A DNA stretch of 51,300 bases from Candidatus Zambryskibacteria bacterium RIFCSPHIGHO2_01_FULL_46_25 (GTDB lineage: Bacteria; Patescibacteriota; Minisyncoccia; Phycocordibacterales; Zambryskibacteraceae), in assembly GCA_001825155.1 (NCBI GenBank), contig MHVH01000006.1, forward strand, positions 68,939 to 120,238, in the 5' to 3' direction. Positions 17,247 through 24,753 of the stretch are shown here, piece by piece. The position numbers were made by a program, and so were the translations under genes. Numbering within the stretch: position 1 is the first letter of the stretch; every line of letters begins with the position of its first letter. Below the pieces are notes generated by a model that was given only the letters and a program-made list of their open reading frames with translations, ran no database searches and was not told the DNA's origin.

Positions 17247-17348
17247 AGTAATTTGAAAAATCGCGCTAGCATTTTCTGTTGAAAATGCACGCTCCACTCG
17301 CGCCGTCGCGCTCCGTGACGATTTTTCCTCTTACTTTATTCCAGCGCG
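17235..17348. repeat. Inverted duplication joining the ends of pgk and the HIT gene
   Basis: The last pgk codons plus about 20 nt (TGGAATAAAGTAA, then GAAAAATCG) recur inverted at 17322-17345 with only a few mismatches, so both genes end in a Leu-Glu codon pair and TAA. Inside lies a perfect hairpin (GCATTTTC-TGTT-GAAAATGC). It probably acts as a shared bidirectional terminator. Confidence 0.75.
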
Positions 17349-17725
17349 GCACGAATCTTGTTCGCGTTTGTATCAAAATCTTTCGGATCGCCTGAAGCGT
17401 CATTTGGCCAGACCCAGATGTGGGCGTGGGGGACTTCGTCACCGAAGATTTGTGAGCGAATCATCTCTGTATTGAAAGCTTTTTGCTGCGCTAACGCAAC
17501 TTTTCTCACTACTTCGAAATACGCTCCAATCGATCCTTGCCCTCCCCCGGAGGGCAAGTCCCATACCCAGCGATAATGTTCCTTCGGAATAACTTGCACG
17601 TGGCCCACTCCGTGGGGATTAATATCCAAAAAGGCGAGGAAATTCTCATCTTCATACACTTTGTACGAAGGAATTTCGCCTTTTGCTATTTTGCAGAAAA
17701 TGCAATTCGTTTCATTCGTACTCAT
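17336..17725 (-). CDS. HIT-family nucleotide-binding protein
   Basis: A 129-residue histidine-triad protein. It starts with the CIFCKIAKGEIPSYKVYED motif, then LAFLDINPHGVGHVQVIPKEH, and near the end VPHAHIWVWP. The triad HxHxH here reads H-A-H-I-W: the middle His, the nucleophile in HINT-type enzymes, is kept, while the third is Trp. Family members hydrolyse nucleoside phosphoramidates or dinucleotides. A 10-bp palindrome sits in the coding sequence (17536-17558), encoding a Gly-rich insert (PSGGGQGS). Confidence 0.93.
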   Translation of the reverse strand: MSTNETNCIFCKIAKGEIPSYKVYEDENFLAFLDINPHGVGHVQVIPKEHYRWVWDLPSGGGQGSIGAYFEVVRKVALAQQKAFNTEMIRSQIFGDEVPHAHIWVWPNDASGDPKDFDTNANKIRAALE

Positions 17726-17743
17726 TCGTATATTAGTATCGTG

Positions 17744-18637
17744 TTAGTAATTCTCGTAATCTACCAACTGCCCGTTCGTGTTATAAAGCTCAATCGTTTC
17801 ATACTTATCCGCCCACATCTCCCAACCTCGGCCGAGGAAGATTCTCCAGTTCTTGCTCTCGAATCCCTTGTCAGAGCTGTGATAAGCGAGACAGCCCCGG
17901 TAGCTGTAATGCTCTTTGATAAAGGCTCTGCAAACGCCGGAGAGACGCTTGCCGTCAATGCAGTCGTCACATCGTTCGCCGAATTTATCCTTGCCGCCGA
18001 AGACGGGAGTCTGGCAGGAAGGCATATAGGAGAGGAAGTCACGACACTCCCGATCCAGGTTCTCTACGCCCGGTTCATCGGATGGTCTGGGGCAGTTTCG
18101 CGAGAGAGAGGGGGTGAAGGCGTAATCCGGCAGAGCCTCGATATAGCCCGTGCATATATTCTCTTTGAAATTGGTAATCTTGTAAGGAGTTTGCACTCCG
18201 ACTGAACCGGTGGTGATGACAGCTCTACCGCCCGCCTCGAGGACGAAGGCTGGCAAGACTGCCACGTCTGCCGAGAAGCGTTGGAGGATATTGCCGCTAT
18301 AGTATGGACGCTCGTCCTTGCCATTCCTTAGCTGCCAGCCGGAGAGATTTACTGCGGAGCTGCCTGTGTTGTCTATAGTGATGTATTCCTCATACGATTG
18401 ATACGCGTAAGCCGCGTTGCCGGAGCCAATGGATATATATTGCGCTTGCGCGGCCGTGCGCGAAGAATCGGATGAAGGCGCATACAATAACCCCGAGGAT
18501 GAGAAAGGGCTTCCGTTCGGGTTGATGGAGCCGAGTTTGCGGTCGCCTGAGGAGGTGGAGAATACGATGACGAGAAGCACGGCAAGCACGACAATGCCCT
18601 GTATTACCCCTTGGCCGGTTTGTAGGTTTTTTCTCAT
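17744..18637 (-). CDS. Secreted lamin-tail-domain (LTD) protein
   Basis: A 297-residue protein with an N-terminal membrane helix (residues about 12-28) and then an LTD-like Ig fold: YEEYITIDNTGSSAVNLSGWQLRN, and later AVLPAFVLEAGGRAVITTGS. The second half carries eight or more cysteines, including CDDC, and ends with WEMWADKYETIELYNTNGQLVDYENY, the typical last LTD strands. It is likely a surface-anchored exported protein, perhaps disulfide-stabilised. Its start codon is only 30 bp from that of divergent recJ, and the -10-like sequences of both genes fall in that gap. Confidence 0.8.
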   Translation of the reverse strand: MRKNLQTGQGVIQGIVVLAVLLVIVFSTSSGDRKLGSINPNGSPFSSSGLLYAPSSDSSRTAAQAQYISIGSGNAAYAYQSYEEYITIDNTGSSAVNLSGWQLRNGKDERPYYSGNILQRFSADVAVLPAFVLEAGGRAVITTGSVGVQTPYKITNFKENICTGYIEALPDYAFTPSLSRNCPRPSDEPGVENLDRECRDFLSYMPSCQTPVFGGKDKFGERCDDCIDGKRLSGVCRAFIKEHYSYRGCLAYHSSDKGFESKNWRIFLGRGWEMWADKYETIELYNTNGQLVDYENY

Positions 18638-18667
18638 AAATCTATCTTACCATGCTAAAATACTCGA
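18638..18667. promoter_or_regulatory. 30-bp divergent promoter region
   Basis: Only 30 bp separate two divergent start codons. Rightward, CTAAAAT precedes the recJ ATG by 8 nt. Leftward, TAAGAT precedes the LTD ATG by 7 nt. Both transcripts must be almost leaderless, and the -35 regions would fall in the opposite coding sequence. Confidence 0.55.
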
Positions 18668-20305
18668 ATGCATTTCCCCGAACTCTTGGAAATTCTCCTA
18701 AAACAGAGAGGTATCTCGCCTGAAGAAAAGGAAAACTTTTTCAATCCGGACTATAATCGACTGCATGACGCGCTTTTGCTCCCAGACATGGAGAAGGCTC
18801 GCGATAGGGTGATAAGAGCGATGAAGGAAGATGAACATATTGTGGTTTTCTCGGACTACGATGCCGACGGCATACCGGGAGCGGTAGTGCTCTCGGACTT
18901 TTTTAACAGAGCGGGGTATAAAAATATTTCTTTCTACATTCCTCACAGGCACGACGAGGGCTTCGGCTTGAATGAGGACGCGATTGAAGAATGCGCGAAG
19001 AAGGGAGCCAATCTTATAATCACCGTGGATTGCGGTACGGCGGACGCAGAGGAATTGGCGCTTGCGAAAAAACTTGGCATGGATGTAATCGTGACGGACC
19101 ACCACGAGTCATCCGAATTGCCAAAAGCGTTTGCCATAGTGAATCCAAAACTCAAAGACTCCAAATATCCCTTCCGGGATATTTGTGGCGCGGCTATCGC
19201 CTTCAAACTGGTGCAGGCGATATTGGCGAAAGAAAAATCCGCCAGCTGGCGGATCGGCATCAAGGAGGGTATGGAGAAGTGGTCTCTCGACATGGTGGGC
19301 ATCGCCACTCTCTCGGACATGGTGCCGCTGGTGGGGGAGAACAGGATTTTCGCGCGCTTCGGCCTCGATGTATTGAGAAAGTCTCCGAGGCCGGGGCTCG
19401 CGGCGCTCTTTAACAAGCTTAATCTGGATAGGAAAACGCTTACAGAAGACGATGTCACCTTCATGATTACGCCAAGGATCAATGCCGCTTCCCGTATGGG
19501 CGTGCCGTATGACGCCTTCAAACTTCTTTCGACGAACGACCCCGAGGAAGCGGAAAAGCTGGTAGTTCATCTCGAGAAAATCAACAATGAACGCAAGGGG
19601 ATGGTGGCAAGCATGGTAAAAGAAGCGAAGAATCATCTCGAAAAGCGGGAAAGGGTCGGAGAAGTGATTGTGGTCGGCAATCCGGAGTGGAAGCCGTCTC
19701 TTGTGGGTCTTGTTTGCAACTCTTTGGTAGAGGCGTATGCAAAACCAGCTTTTGTGTGGGGTCGGGACGGAGATGGGGTGATTAAGGGTTCGTGCCGGTC
19801 GTACAACGGTTACAACTTATTTAAATTGATGGAGAGCGCGAAGGATTCCTTCATAGAATTTGGTGGGCACACGGGCGCGGGCGGATTCTCGGTCACTTTG
19901 GAAAATCTGGCAACACTGGAGGAGAAACTCTCAGATGCGCTTCAGGCGGTTTCTCCGCCACTTGGCGGTGAAACCGCCAAGTCCCTCGCGGTCACTCTTC
20001 CCGATATTTGCGAGGATCTTTGGAAAGTTGTTGCGCAATTCGCCCCGTTTGGAATTGGCAACGAGAAACCGGTTTTCAAAATCGCCAATGCGCCGATAAA
20101 ATCGCTTCGCCAGTTCGGCAAAGAGAATAATCACATGGAACTCGGCCTCGGCAATGGGCTCAAGGCCATCTCTTTCTTCTCTTCTCCTTCTTCTTACTCC
20201 ATACTTCCTACTGCTACCCAATGCACCCTCTACGCCCACATTGAAAAATCCTATTTCAGAAATCGCCCGGAGATACGTCTGAGGATAGTTGATATAGAAA
20301 GTTAA
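18668..20305 (+). CDS. recJ: Single-strand-specific exonuclease RecJ
   Basis: A 545-residue DHH-family 5'-3' exonuclease for recombination and repair. Catalytic motifs: FSDYDADGIPGA (motif I), ITVDCGTADAEE (II), VTDHHE (III), the FRDICGAAIAFKL region (IV), then INAASRMG, and DHHA1 GGHTGAGGF with a C-terminal OB-like part. Length is near the usual ~560. Two perfect palindromes lie inside the coding sequence (19237-19254, 19945-19978), adding short Ala/Ser/Trp- or Pro/Gly-rich insertions without breaking the frame. Start ATG at 18668 follows TAAAAT by 8 nt. Confidence 0.97.
   Translation: MHFPELLEILLKQRGISPEEKENFFNPDYNRLHDALLLPDMEKARDRVIRAMKEDEHIVVFSDYDADGIPGAVVLSDFFNRAGYKNISFYIPHRHDEGFGLNEDAIEECAKKGANLIITVDCGTADAEELALAKKLGMDVIVTDHHESSELPKAFAIVNPKLKDSKYPFRDICGAAIAFKLVQAILAKEKSASWRIGIKEGMEKWSLDMVGIATLSDMVPLVGENRIFARFGLDVLRKSPRPGLAALFNKLNLDRKTLTEDDVTFMITPRINAASRMGVPYDAFKLLSTNDPEEAEKLVVHLEKINNERKGMVASMVKEAKNHLEKRERVGEVIVVGNPEWKPSLVGLVCNSLVEAYAKPAFVWGRDGDGVIKGSCRSYNGYNLFKLMESAKDSFIEFGGHTGAGGFSVTLENLATLEEKLSDALQAVSPPLGGETAKSLAVTLPDICEDLWKVVAQFAPFGIGNEKPVFKIANAPIKSLRQFGKENNHMELGLGNGLKAISFFSSPSSYSILPTATQCTLYAHIEKSYFRNRPEIRLRIVDIES
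19237..19254. repeat. 18-bp palindrome inside recJ
   Basis: ATCCGCCAGCTGGCGGAT is a perfect palindrome read in frame as part of KSASWRIG. Seventeen of its bases recur at 30625-30641 in the tuf leader. Confidence 0.85.
19945..19978. repeat. 34-nt hairpin inside recJ
   Basis: Arms GGCGGTTTC/GAAACCGCC enclose CCGCC-ACTT-GGCGG, so 14 pairs with one T-T mismatch. In frame it encodes AVSPPLGGETAK. Confidence 0.85.
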
Positions 20306-20307
20306 AC

Positions 20308-20769
20308 TTAATTTAAATAATCTTCAATCTCTTTTATTCTTTTTAAATCGTCTTGTTCTTTTTTCTCTTTCCTAAGTTTTCCTTGAAGGCCGATTTCATA
20401 AATCTTTAAATGCTGATCGGGGGAGATATTGAAAAAATTGGCATTCTTTAACGAAGCCGGTTCTAATTTAAGCGGTTCTCCTATTAATGTTTCAATATCT
20501 TTCTTGTCTATGAATGAGACATAAACATCACTTCTGATTAATTCTCTTTCATGATCCGGATCAGTTCTAAATCCGTTTTTTAACAAAACTTCTTTGCATG
20601 TTAAAAAGTCCTCAGGCTTATTTATGATAAAGTCGATGTCATTGACGTCATTTTTACTATTCAACGCCAAATATAATCCCAAAGAACCATAAACAATCGG
20701 GCGGATACTCTCTTTGTTGAGTTTTTCTGTTATCTCTACGAAAGTATTCACTAATTGGGAATCAGACAT
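20308..20769 (-). CDS. Nucleotidyltransferase-fold protein
   Basis: A 153-residue protein with the minimal nucleotidyltransferase core: a helix, then IVYGSLGLYLAL (GSxG), then DVNDIDFII, the DxD metal pair, and a downstream YVSFIDK strand bearing a third acidic residue. It resembles small stand-alone nucleotidyltransferases common in CPR genomes, of unknown substrate. Its stop is 2 bp from that of convergent recJ. AT-rich, native-like. Confidence 0.65.
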   Translation of the reverse strand: MSDSQLVNTFVEITEKLNKESIRPIVYGSLGLYLALNSKNDVNDIDFIINKPEDFLTCKEVLLKNGFRTDPDHERELIRSDVYVSFIDKKDIETLIGEPLKLEPASLKNANFFNISPDQHLKIYEIGLQGKLRKEKKEQDDLKRIKEIEDYLN

Positions 20770-20832
20770 ATCCCTACTTTAGCTCATATTTCATAAAAAA
20801 TCCTTTAACTTGCCTATGCTAGACTTTAAGTA

Positions 20833-21309
20833 ATGATTACTATTTATACAGACGGAGCATCGAGAGGGAATCCCGGTCCGGGAGGCTGGGGCGCTATTAT
20901 CATAAACACCGTGAGGGTGGCGGAGCTTGGTGGCAGGGAAGAACATACGACCAACAACAGGATGGAACTCGTGGCCGCCATTAAGGCATTGGGCTTCGCC
21001 GGTAAACTCGACGATACTCCGATGGAAGTGCATACCGACTCCGAATACGTGATGAAAGGCATGACTTCCTGGATTACAGGCTGGCAGAAGAGGAACTGGC
21101 GTACCACTTCGAAAAAGCCTGTGTTAAATCAGGATTTGTGGAAAGAACTCTTGAGGGTGGCTGAAGGCAAGGCGATAGAATGGAAGCACGTTGCCGGCCA
21201 CTCTGGTCACAAGCCGAACGACCGATGCGATGAGATAGCAACTTCTTACGCGGACGATATTTCTACGCCTCTCTACAATGGACCGCGCGATTTTTACAAG
21301 CATCTTTAG
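20833..21309 (+). CDS. rnhA: Ribonuclease HI
   Basis: A 158-residue RNase HI that cuts RNA in RNA-DNA hybrids. Catalytic acids are all present: Asp in ITIYTDGASRGNPGPGGWG, Glu in TTNNRMELVAAI, Asp in VHTDSEYV, and Asp in NDRCDEIA. GWQKRNWRT is the basic substrate-binding handle. The last 32 bp overlap comEC, so the two genes are translationally close. The -10-like TATGCT lies about 14 bp before the ATG. Confidence 0.97.
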   Translation: MITIYTDGASRGNPGPGGWGAIIINTVRVAELGGREEHTTNNRMELVAAIKALGFAGKLDDTPMEVHTDSEYVMKGMTSWITGWQKRNWRTTSKKPVLNQDLWKELLRVAEGKAIEWKHVAGHSGHKPNDRCDEIATSYADDISTPLYNGPRDFYKHL

Positions 21310-22729
21310 CTTCGCTTCGGGCATTCTCGTGGCGTCTTTTGTTTTCATCTCGCCTATTGTAAGCATTTTTCTCATTCTCGTCGCGTTTGCGGTACTTCTC
21401 GCGGAGAAAATTTATCAAAATCATATCGGCAAAGAAGTTTTGCTTGTCACTTTTGCTCTGATTGCTTTCGGATTGGGCACATTGCGCTACGCGGTGAAAG
21501 ATTTTCACGAGCTTGTCACGCCTTCGGGCGAGGGAATTGTCGTAAGCGAGCCAGAACAGCGGGATAACGCGACCCGGTTTGTACTGCGCGCGGACAATGG
21601 GGAAAAAGTTCTGGTGAGCGCCGGGTTATACGAAGAAATTTTATACGGAGACAGAGTGAGAATAGAAGGGAAGCTCGAAAGGCCCGGCATGTTAGAGGAT
21701 TTCGACTACGCGGCGTATCTGTCGAAAGACGATATCTACTGGACCATGGGCTTCGCCAAGACGGAGGTTGTCTTGAGCGGTCATGGCCAGCCTATAAAAG
21801 CAGGTCTGCTTAAAATTAAGAAAAGTTTCGTAAACAAGATTAGAGAAACCTTCGCCGAGCCATACGCGTCTCTGCTCGCGGGGCTCATTGTCGCCGGTCG
21901 TGACGCCATGCCGAAGAATATTCTTGAAGAATTCCGCCGCGCGGGCATTATTCATATCGTGGTGCTCTCGGGCTACAACATTACCATTATCGCCGATTTC
22001 CTGCGGAGAATGTTCGAGAAACTCTTCTTGCTTTCTTCGAGAACCGCCGTGCCGCAGCTTGCTTCGGGGGCGTCGATTGCAGGGATTCTACTTTTCGTCA
22101 TCATGACCGGAGCGGAAGCGACGGTGGTGCGAGCGGCTATCATGGTGCTTACGGTCATCGCGGCAAAAATGTTGGGGAGGAAGTACTCCGCGCCCCGCGC
22201 CTTGCTTCTGGCCGGCACGGTAATGCTCATTCATAATCCGAAAATACTTGTATTCGACGCTTCGTTCCAGCTATCTTTCCTCGCCACCCTCGCTCTTATC
22301 TATGTCGTGCCTGTTGTCGAAAAATATTTGGAATTTATAACCGAGAGATGGGAGTTGCGCATGACGGTCACGACAACTATAGCTACGCAAGTGACGGTGC
22401 TGCCACTCCTTGTCTACTCGGTAGGGGATTTCTCTCTCGTTTCACTGCCGGCAAACGTTCTGGTGCTCCTCATTATCCCTTACACCATGCTTCTCGGCTT
22501 TCTCGCCGCCGTCTCTGCTTATATTGGCGCGCTTGTCGCTATGCCTCTCTCGTATCTCGCGTATATTCTCCTCTGGTGGATACTCGGTGTCTCAAGCTTT
22601 CTCGGTAATCTGCCCTTCGCCACTATCGCGGTTCCGCACGTTTCCGCGTGGATGGTTATTTTGGTTTACTTGGTTCTAATTACTTTCGTGTGGCGCTGGC
22701 GAAGTTTTCCTCGCAAGATTGCCAGTTGA
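21278..22729 (+). CDS. comEC: ComEC/Rec2 competence channel, membrane part only
   Basis: A 483-residue multi-pass membrane protein: N-terminal membrane helices, an OB-like domain, then the competence domain with HIVVLSGYNITIIADFLRR and further helices (VTVLPLLVYSVGDFSLVSLPAN region). ComEC forms the inner-membrane channel for incoming single-stranded DNA. The usual C-terminal metallo-beta-lactamase domain is missing here and is encoded separately at 23328-24194. It overlaps rnhA by 32 bp and the antisense sod gene by 50 bp. Confidence 0.92.
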   Translation: MDRAIFTSIFSFASGILVASFVFISPIVSIFLILVAFAVLLAEKIYQNHIGKEVLLVTFALIAFGLGTLRYAVKDFHELVTPSGEGIVVSEPEQRDNATRFVLRADNGEKVLVSAGLYEEILYGDRVRIEGKLERPGMLEDFDYAAYLSKDDIYWTMGFAKTEVVLSGHGQPIKAGLLKIKKSFVNKIRETFAEPYASLLAGLIVAGRDAMPKNILEEFRRAGIIHIVVLSGYNITIIADFLRRMFEKLFLLSSRTAVPQLASGASIAGILLFVIMTGAEATVVRAAIMVLTVIAAKMLGRKYSAPRALLLAGTVMLIHNPKILVFDASFQLSFLATLALIYVVPVVEKYLEFITERWELRMTVTTTIATQVTVLPLLVYSVGDFSLVSLPANVLVLLIIPYTMLLGFLAAVSAYIGALVAMPLSYLAYILLWWILGVSSFLGNLPFATIAVPHVSAWMVILVYLVLITFVWRWRSFPRKIAS

Positions 22730-23303
22730 GATTCTCGAAGAAGTCTTCGACATATTGCTTCTTGCCGGAAGGCTGATAATCGGCGACGAAGGAGTGTTCC
22801 CACATGTCGAGAGCGAGTATGGGAGCAAGGCCTGTGAGATGACCCAAGTGCTGTTCATCTATCCAAGCGTTTAGAAGTCTCTGAGATTGCGGGTCATAGT
22901 AGAGCATTGCCCAGCCGATGCCGCGCGTAGTGGCGAGCGTCTTGAATCTCTTGAGCCATCTGTCGAACGTGCCCCATTCACCCTCAATTGCTTTCATCAA
23001 AGAGCCGTCCGCGGTGAGCGTAGTCGAACCACCTTCTAGGTGTGAAAAATAATATTCGTGATTCCTCATGCCATCGAACTCGAAGCCGAAGCGTCTGCCA
23101 ATCTCGCCTAAAGCATAGGCGTGTTCCTCGCCCGCTCCGACAAGTGGGCTCGAATCTTCAGAATATTCGTCAATCTTCGCTAATATGATATTGGTGTTCT
23201 TGACGTAGCCGGCATAGAGCTTGAGATGCTCCTCGACAGTTTTCTCCGAAATGCCTTTGAGCTTGGGGATATTGAATTTCTTTTCTTCGAATTGTTTCGC
23301 CAT
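22680..23303 (-). CDS. Superoxide dismutase, Fe/Mn family
   Basis: A 207-residue enzyme converting superoxide to peroxide and oxygen. Candidate ligands are His in VEEHLKLY, His in NHEYYFSHLE, and Asp plus His in ALDMWEHSFVADY; the C-terminal YVEDFFENLNW is typical. Fe versus Mn cannot be decided. It is antisense between the two halves of ComEC; its end overlaps the membrane half by 50 bp and its start is 24 bp from the nuclease half. Confidence 0.93.
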   Translation of the reverse strand: MAKQFEEKKFNIPKLKGISEKTVEEHLKLYAGYVKNTNIILAKIDEYSEDSSPLVGAGEEHAYALGEIGRRFGFEFDGMRNHEYYFSHLEGGSTTLTADGSLMKAIEGEWGTFDRWLKRFKTLATTRGIGWAMLYYDPQSQRLLNAWIDEQHLGHLTGLAPILALDMWEHSFVADYQPSGKKQYVEDFFENLNWQSCEENFASATRK

Positions 23304-23327
23304 ATATCGATTATATACTTAATGACG

Positions 23328-24194
23328 ATGGAATACATGCAAACCTTCCGTGCCAGATGGAAAGAGTGGCTGGCGGGGCTTCTCCTCCTGGCAAACATCC
23401 TTGTCTGGGCCGCTGTTCTGGGCAGAAGGGCGGATGGCAATCTCCGTGTCTATTTCCTCGATGTTGGACAGGGCGATGCCATACTCATAGACTCGCCTTC
23501 GCATGGCAGGGTGCTCATAGACGGTGGCAGGAATAGGACTGTGCTCTCGCAGTTGGGTAAAATTCTGCCTTTCGCTGACAAAAGAATTGACGCCATTATC
23601 GCCACGCATCCGGACGCGGATCACATAGGCGGTTTGCCAGAAGTGGTAAGGCGCTATGATGTCGGGCTTATCATCGAACCGGGCGTCGAGAGCGACAACG
23701 ATATAGATGACGAGCTCGCGAAAAGAGTAGATGAAAAAAATATTGAAACCGTGCTCGCGAGAAGGGGACAGGTTATAAACTTCGGTGATGGAGTAAGACT
23801 TACCATCCTTTTTCCGGACCGGGATGTCTCAAACTGGGAGACGAACGACGCTTCGGTGGTGGCAAGGCTCGAGTATGGGGAGTCGTCGTTCCTCTTCACC
23901 GGCGATTCGCCGATTCGTATTGAAAATATTCTGCTTGGATTAAATAAACAAATTCTCGATACGGATGTTCTGAAAGCTGGGCACCACGGCTCGCGCACAT
24001 CCACCTCGCTTACCTTCGCCGAAGCTGTTTCTCCGGAATATGCCGTAATCTCCGCCGGCAAGGACAATACTTACGGCCATCCGCACAAAGAAGTTTTGAA
24101 TATTTTAGAAAAAGTCGGGGCAAAAATTCTATCGACGATAGATTCCGGCACCATCGAATTCGAAACGGATGGCAAAACTTTAAAAATTAAATGA
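23328..24194 (+). CDS. ComEC-type metallo-beta-lactamase protein, separate gene
   Basis: About 288 residues from ATG 23328 (23322 is also in frame). An N-terminal membrane helix (LLLLANILVWAAVLG) anchors it. The metallo-beta-lactamase domain follows: VYFLDVGQGDAILID, THPDADHIGG (HxDxDH zinc motif), FLFTGDSP, and LKAGHHGSRTST. It matches the C-terminal domain of Rec2-type ComEC, thought to degrade the non-transported strand during DNA uptake. A TATACT box at 23314-23319 puts the transcript start at the ATG, so it is leaderless. The gene end is duplicated at 24646-24687. Confidence 0.9.
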   Translation: MEYMQTFRARWKEWLAGLLLLANILVWAAVLGRRADGNLRVYFLDVGQGDAILIDSPSHGRVLIDGGRNRTVLSQLGKILPFADKRIDAIIATHPDADHIGGLPEVVRRYDVGLIIEPGVESDNDIDDELAKRVDEKNIETVLARRGQVINFGDGVRLTILFPDRDVSNWETNDASVVARLEYGESSFLFTGDSPIRIENILLGLNKQILDTDVLKAGHHGSRTSTSLTFAEAVSPEYAVISAGKDNTYGHPHKEVLNILEKVGAKILSTIDSGTIEFETDGKTLKIK

Positions 24195-24198
24195 GGAA

Positions 24199-24224
24199 GG
24201 CGCTGCCGCGTACGCGGCAGCGCC
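24199..24224 (-). terminator. Strong GC hairpin ending the 24589 gene
   Basis: A perfect 26-nt palindromic stem (GGCGCTGCCGCG-TA-CGCGGCAGCGCC). Read leftward it is followed by TTCCTCATTTAATTTTT, so it fits the minus-strand gene. Confidence 0.75.
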
Positions 24225-24235
24225 CAGGTTCTGCA

Positions 24236-24589
24236 TCACGGCTTGTGCTCCGCGACACCATTGTCCGGGTGGCGCTTGATCCAGAGGATGAAGTGGATTA
24301 ATCGGAGTCTCGAGCAGCGGCGAAGCAATGCCCCGCGCACCATTCCCGCGTAGACATCGTCGACACTGATTTCTGGGCAAGTGCCGAGATCGATGATGAA
24401 CACGAGAGGTACGAGGTTCACCGAGAGTTCGACTTCCTCGCGCGTGAGAATCTTGGCTTCGAGCAGGATGTCATCAGGCTTGTATGGACTGAACTCGGCC
24501 AGGATACGGACGATGTCTTCCTTGTGAACCTTGAGCGCCTCGCGTTCAGCGAAGGCGTTGAACGGCAGAGTGGCGTGAATGTGAGGCAT
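24236..24589 (-). CDS. Unknown 117-residue protein on a GC-rich cassette
   Basis: Start at 24589 is set by a strong SD (AAAGGAG) 5 bases upstream; a longer in-frame start lacks one. The protein begins MPHIHATLPFNAF, has a central hydrophobic strand (VNLVPLVFIIDLG) and a basic C-terminal half ending in HKP. The Met-Pro start recalls tautomerases but no further pattern supports that. It has its own promoter (minus-strand TTGACG 24650-24645, 17 bp, TAATTT) and terminator. The cassette is bounded by comEC-end sequences on both sides. Confidence 0.65.
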   Translation of the reverse strand: MPHIHATLPFNAFAEREALKVHKEDIVRILAEFSPYKPDDILLEAKILTREEVELSVNLVPLVFIIDLGTCPEISVDDVYAGMVRGALLRRCSRLRLIHFILWIKRHPDNGVAEHKP

Positions 24590-24645
24590 GAATTCTCCTT
24601 TCTGTCTGTTTTCTGCCGCCCAAATTACCACTTCCACCTCACCGC

Positions 24646-24687
24646 GTCAAATTCGAAACGGATGGGAAGGTCCTCCAGGTAAAATAG
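24646..24687 (+). pseudogene. Duplicated 3' end of the ComEC nuclease gene
   Basis: In frame it reads VKFETDGKVLQVK and stops, matching the true end (EFETDGKTLKIK). Sixteen bases (AATTCGAAACGGATGG) are identical, and the rest is diverged. It lies just beyond the GC-rich cassette. Confidence 0.8.
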
Positions 24688-24719
24688 TCCACAGCTAATA
24701 ATGATTGGTATTCATACAT

Positions 24720-24753
24720 ACGTTATAATTTCACTGTGGTGAGCTAATAACGT
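24720..24753. repeat. Left palindrome of element A, overlapping the promoter
   Basis: It starts ACGTTATAATTTCAC, has centre CACTGTGGTG and ends TAATAACGT directly at the ATG. It contains the TATAAT box. It matches the right copy at 30 of 34 positions. Confidence 0.9.
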
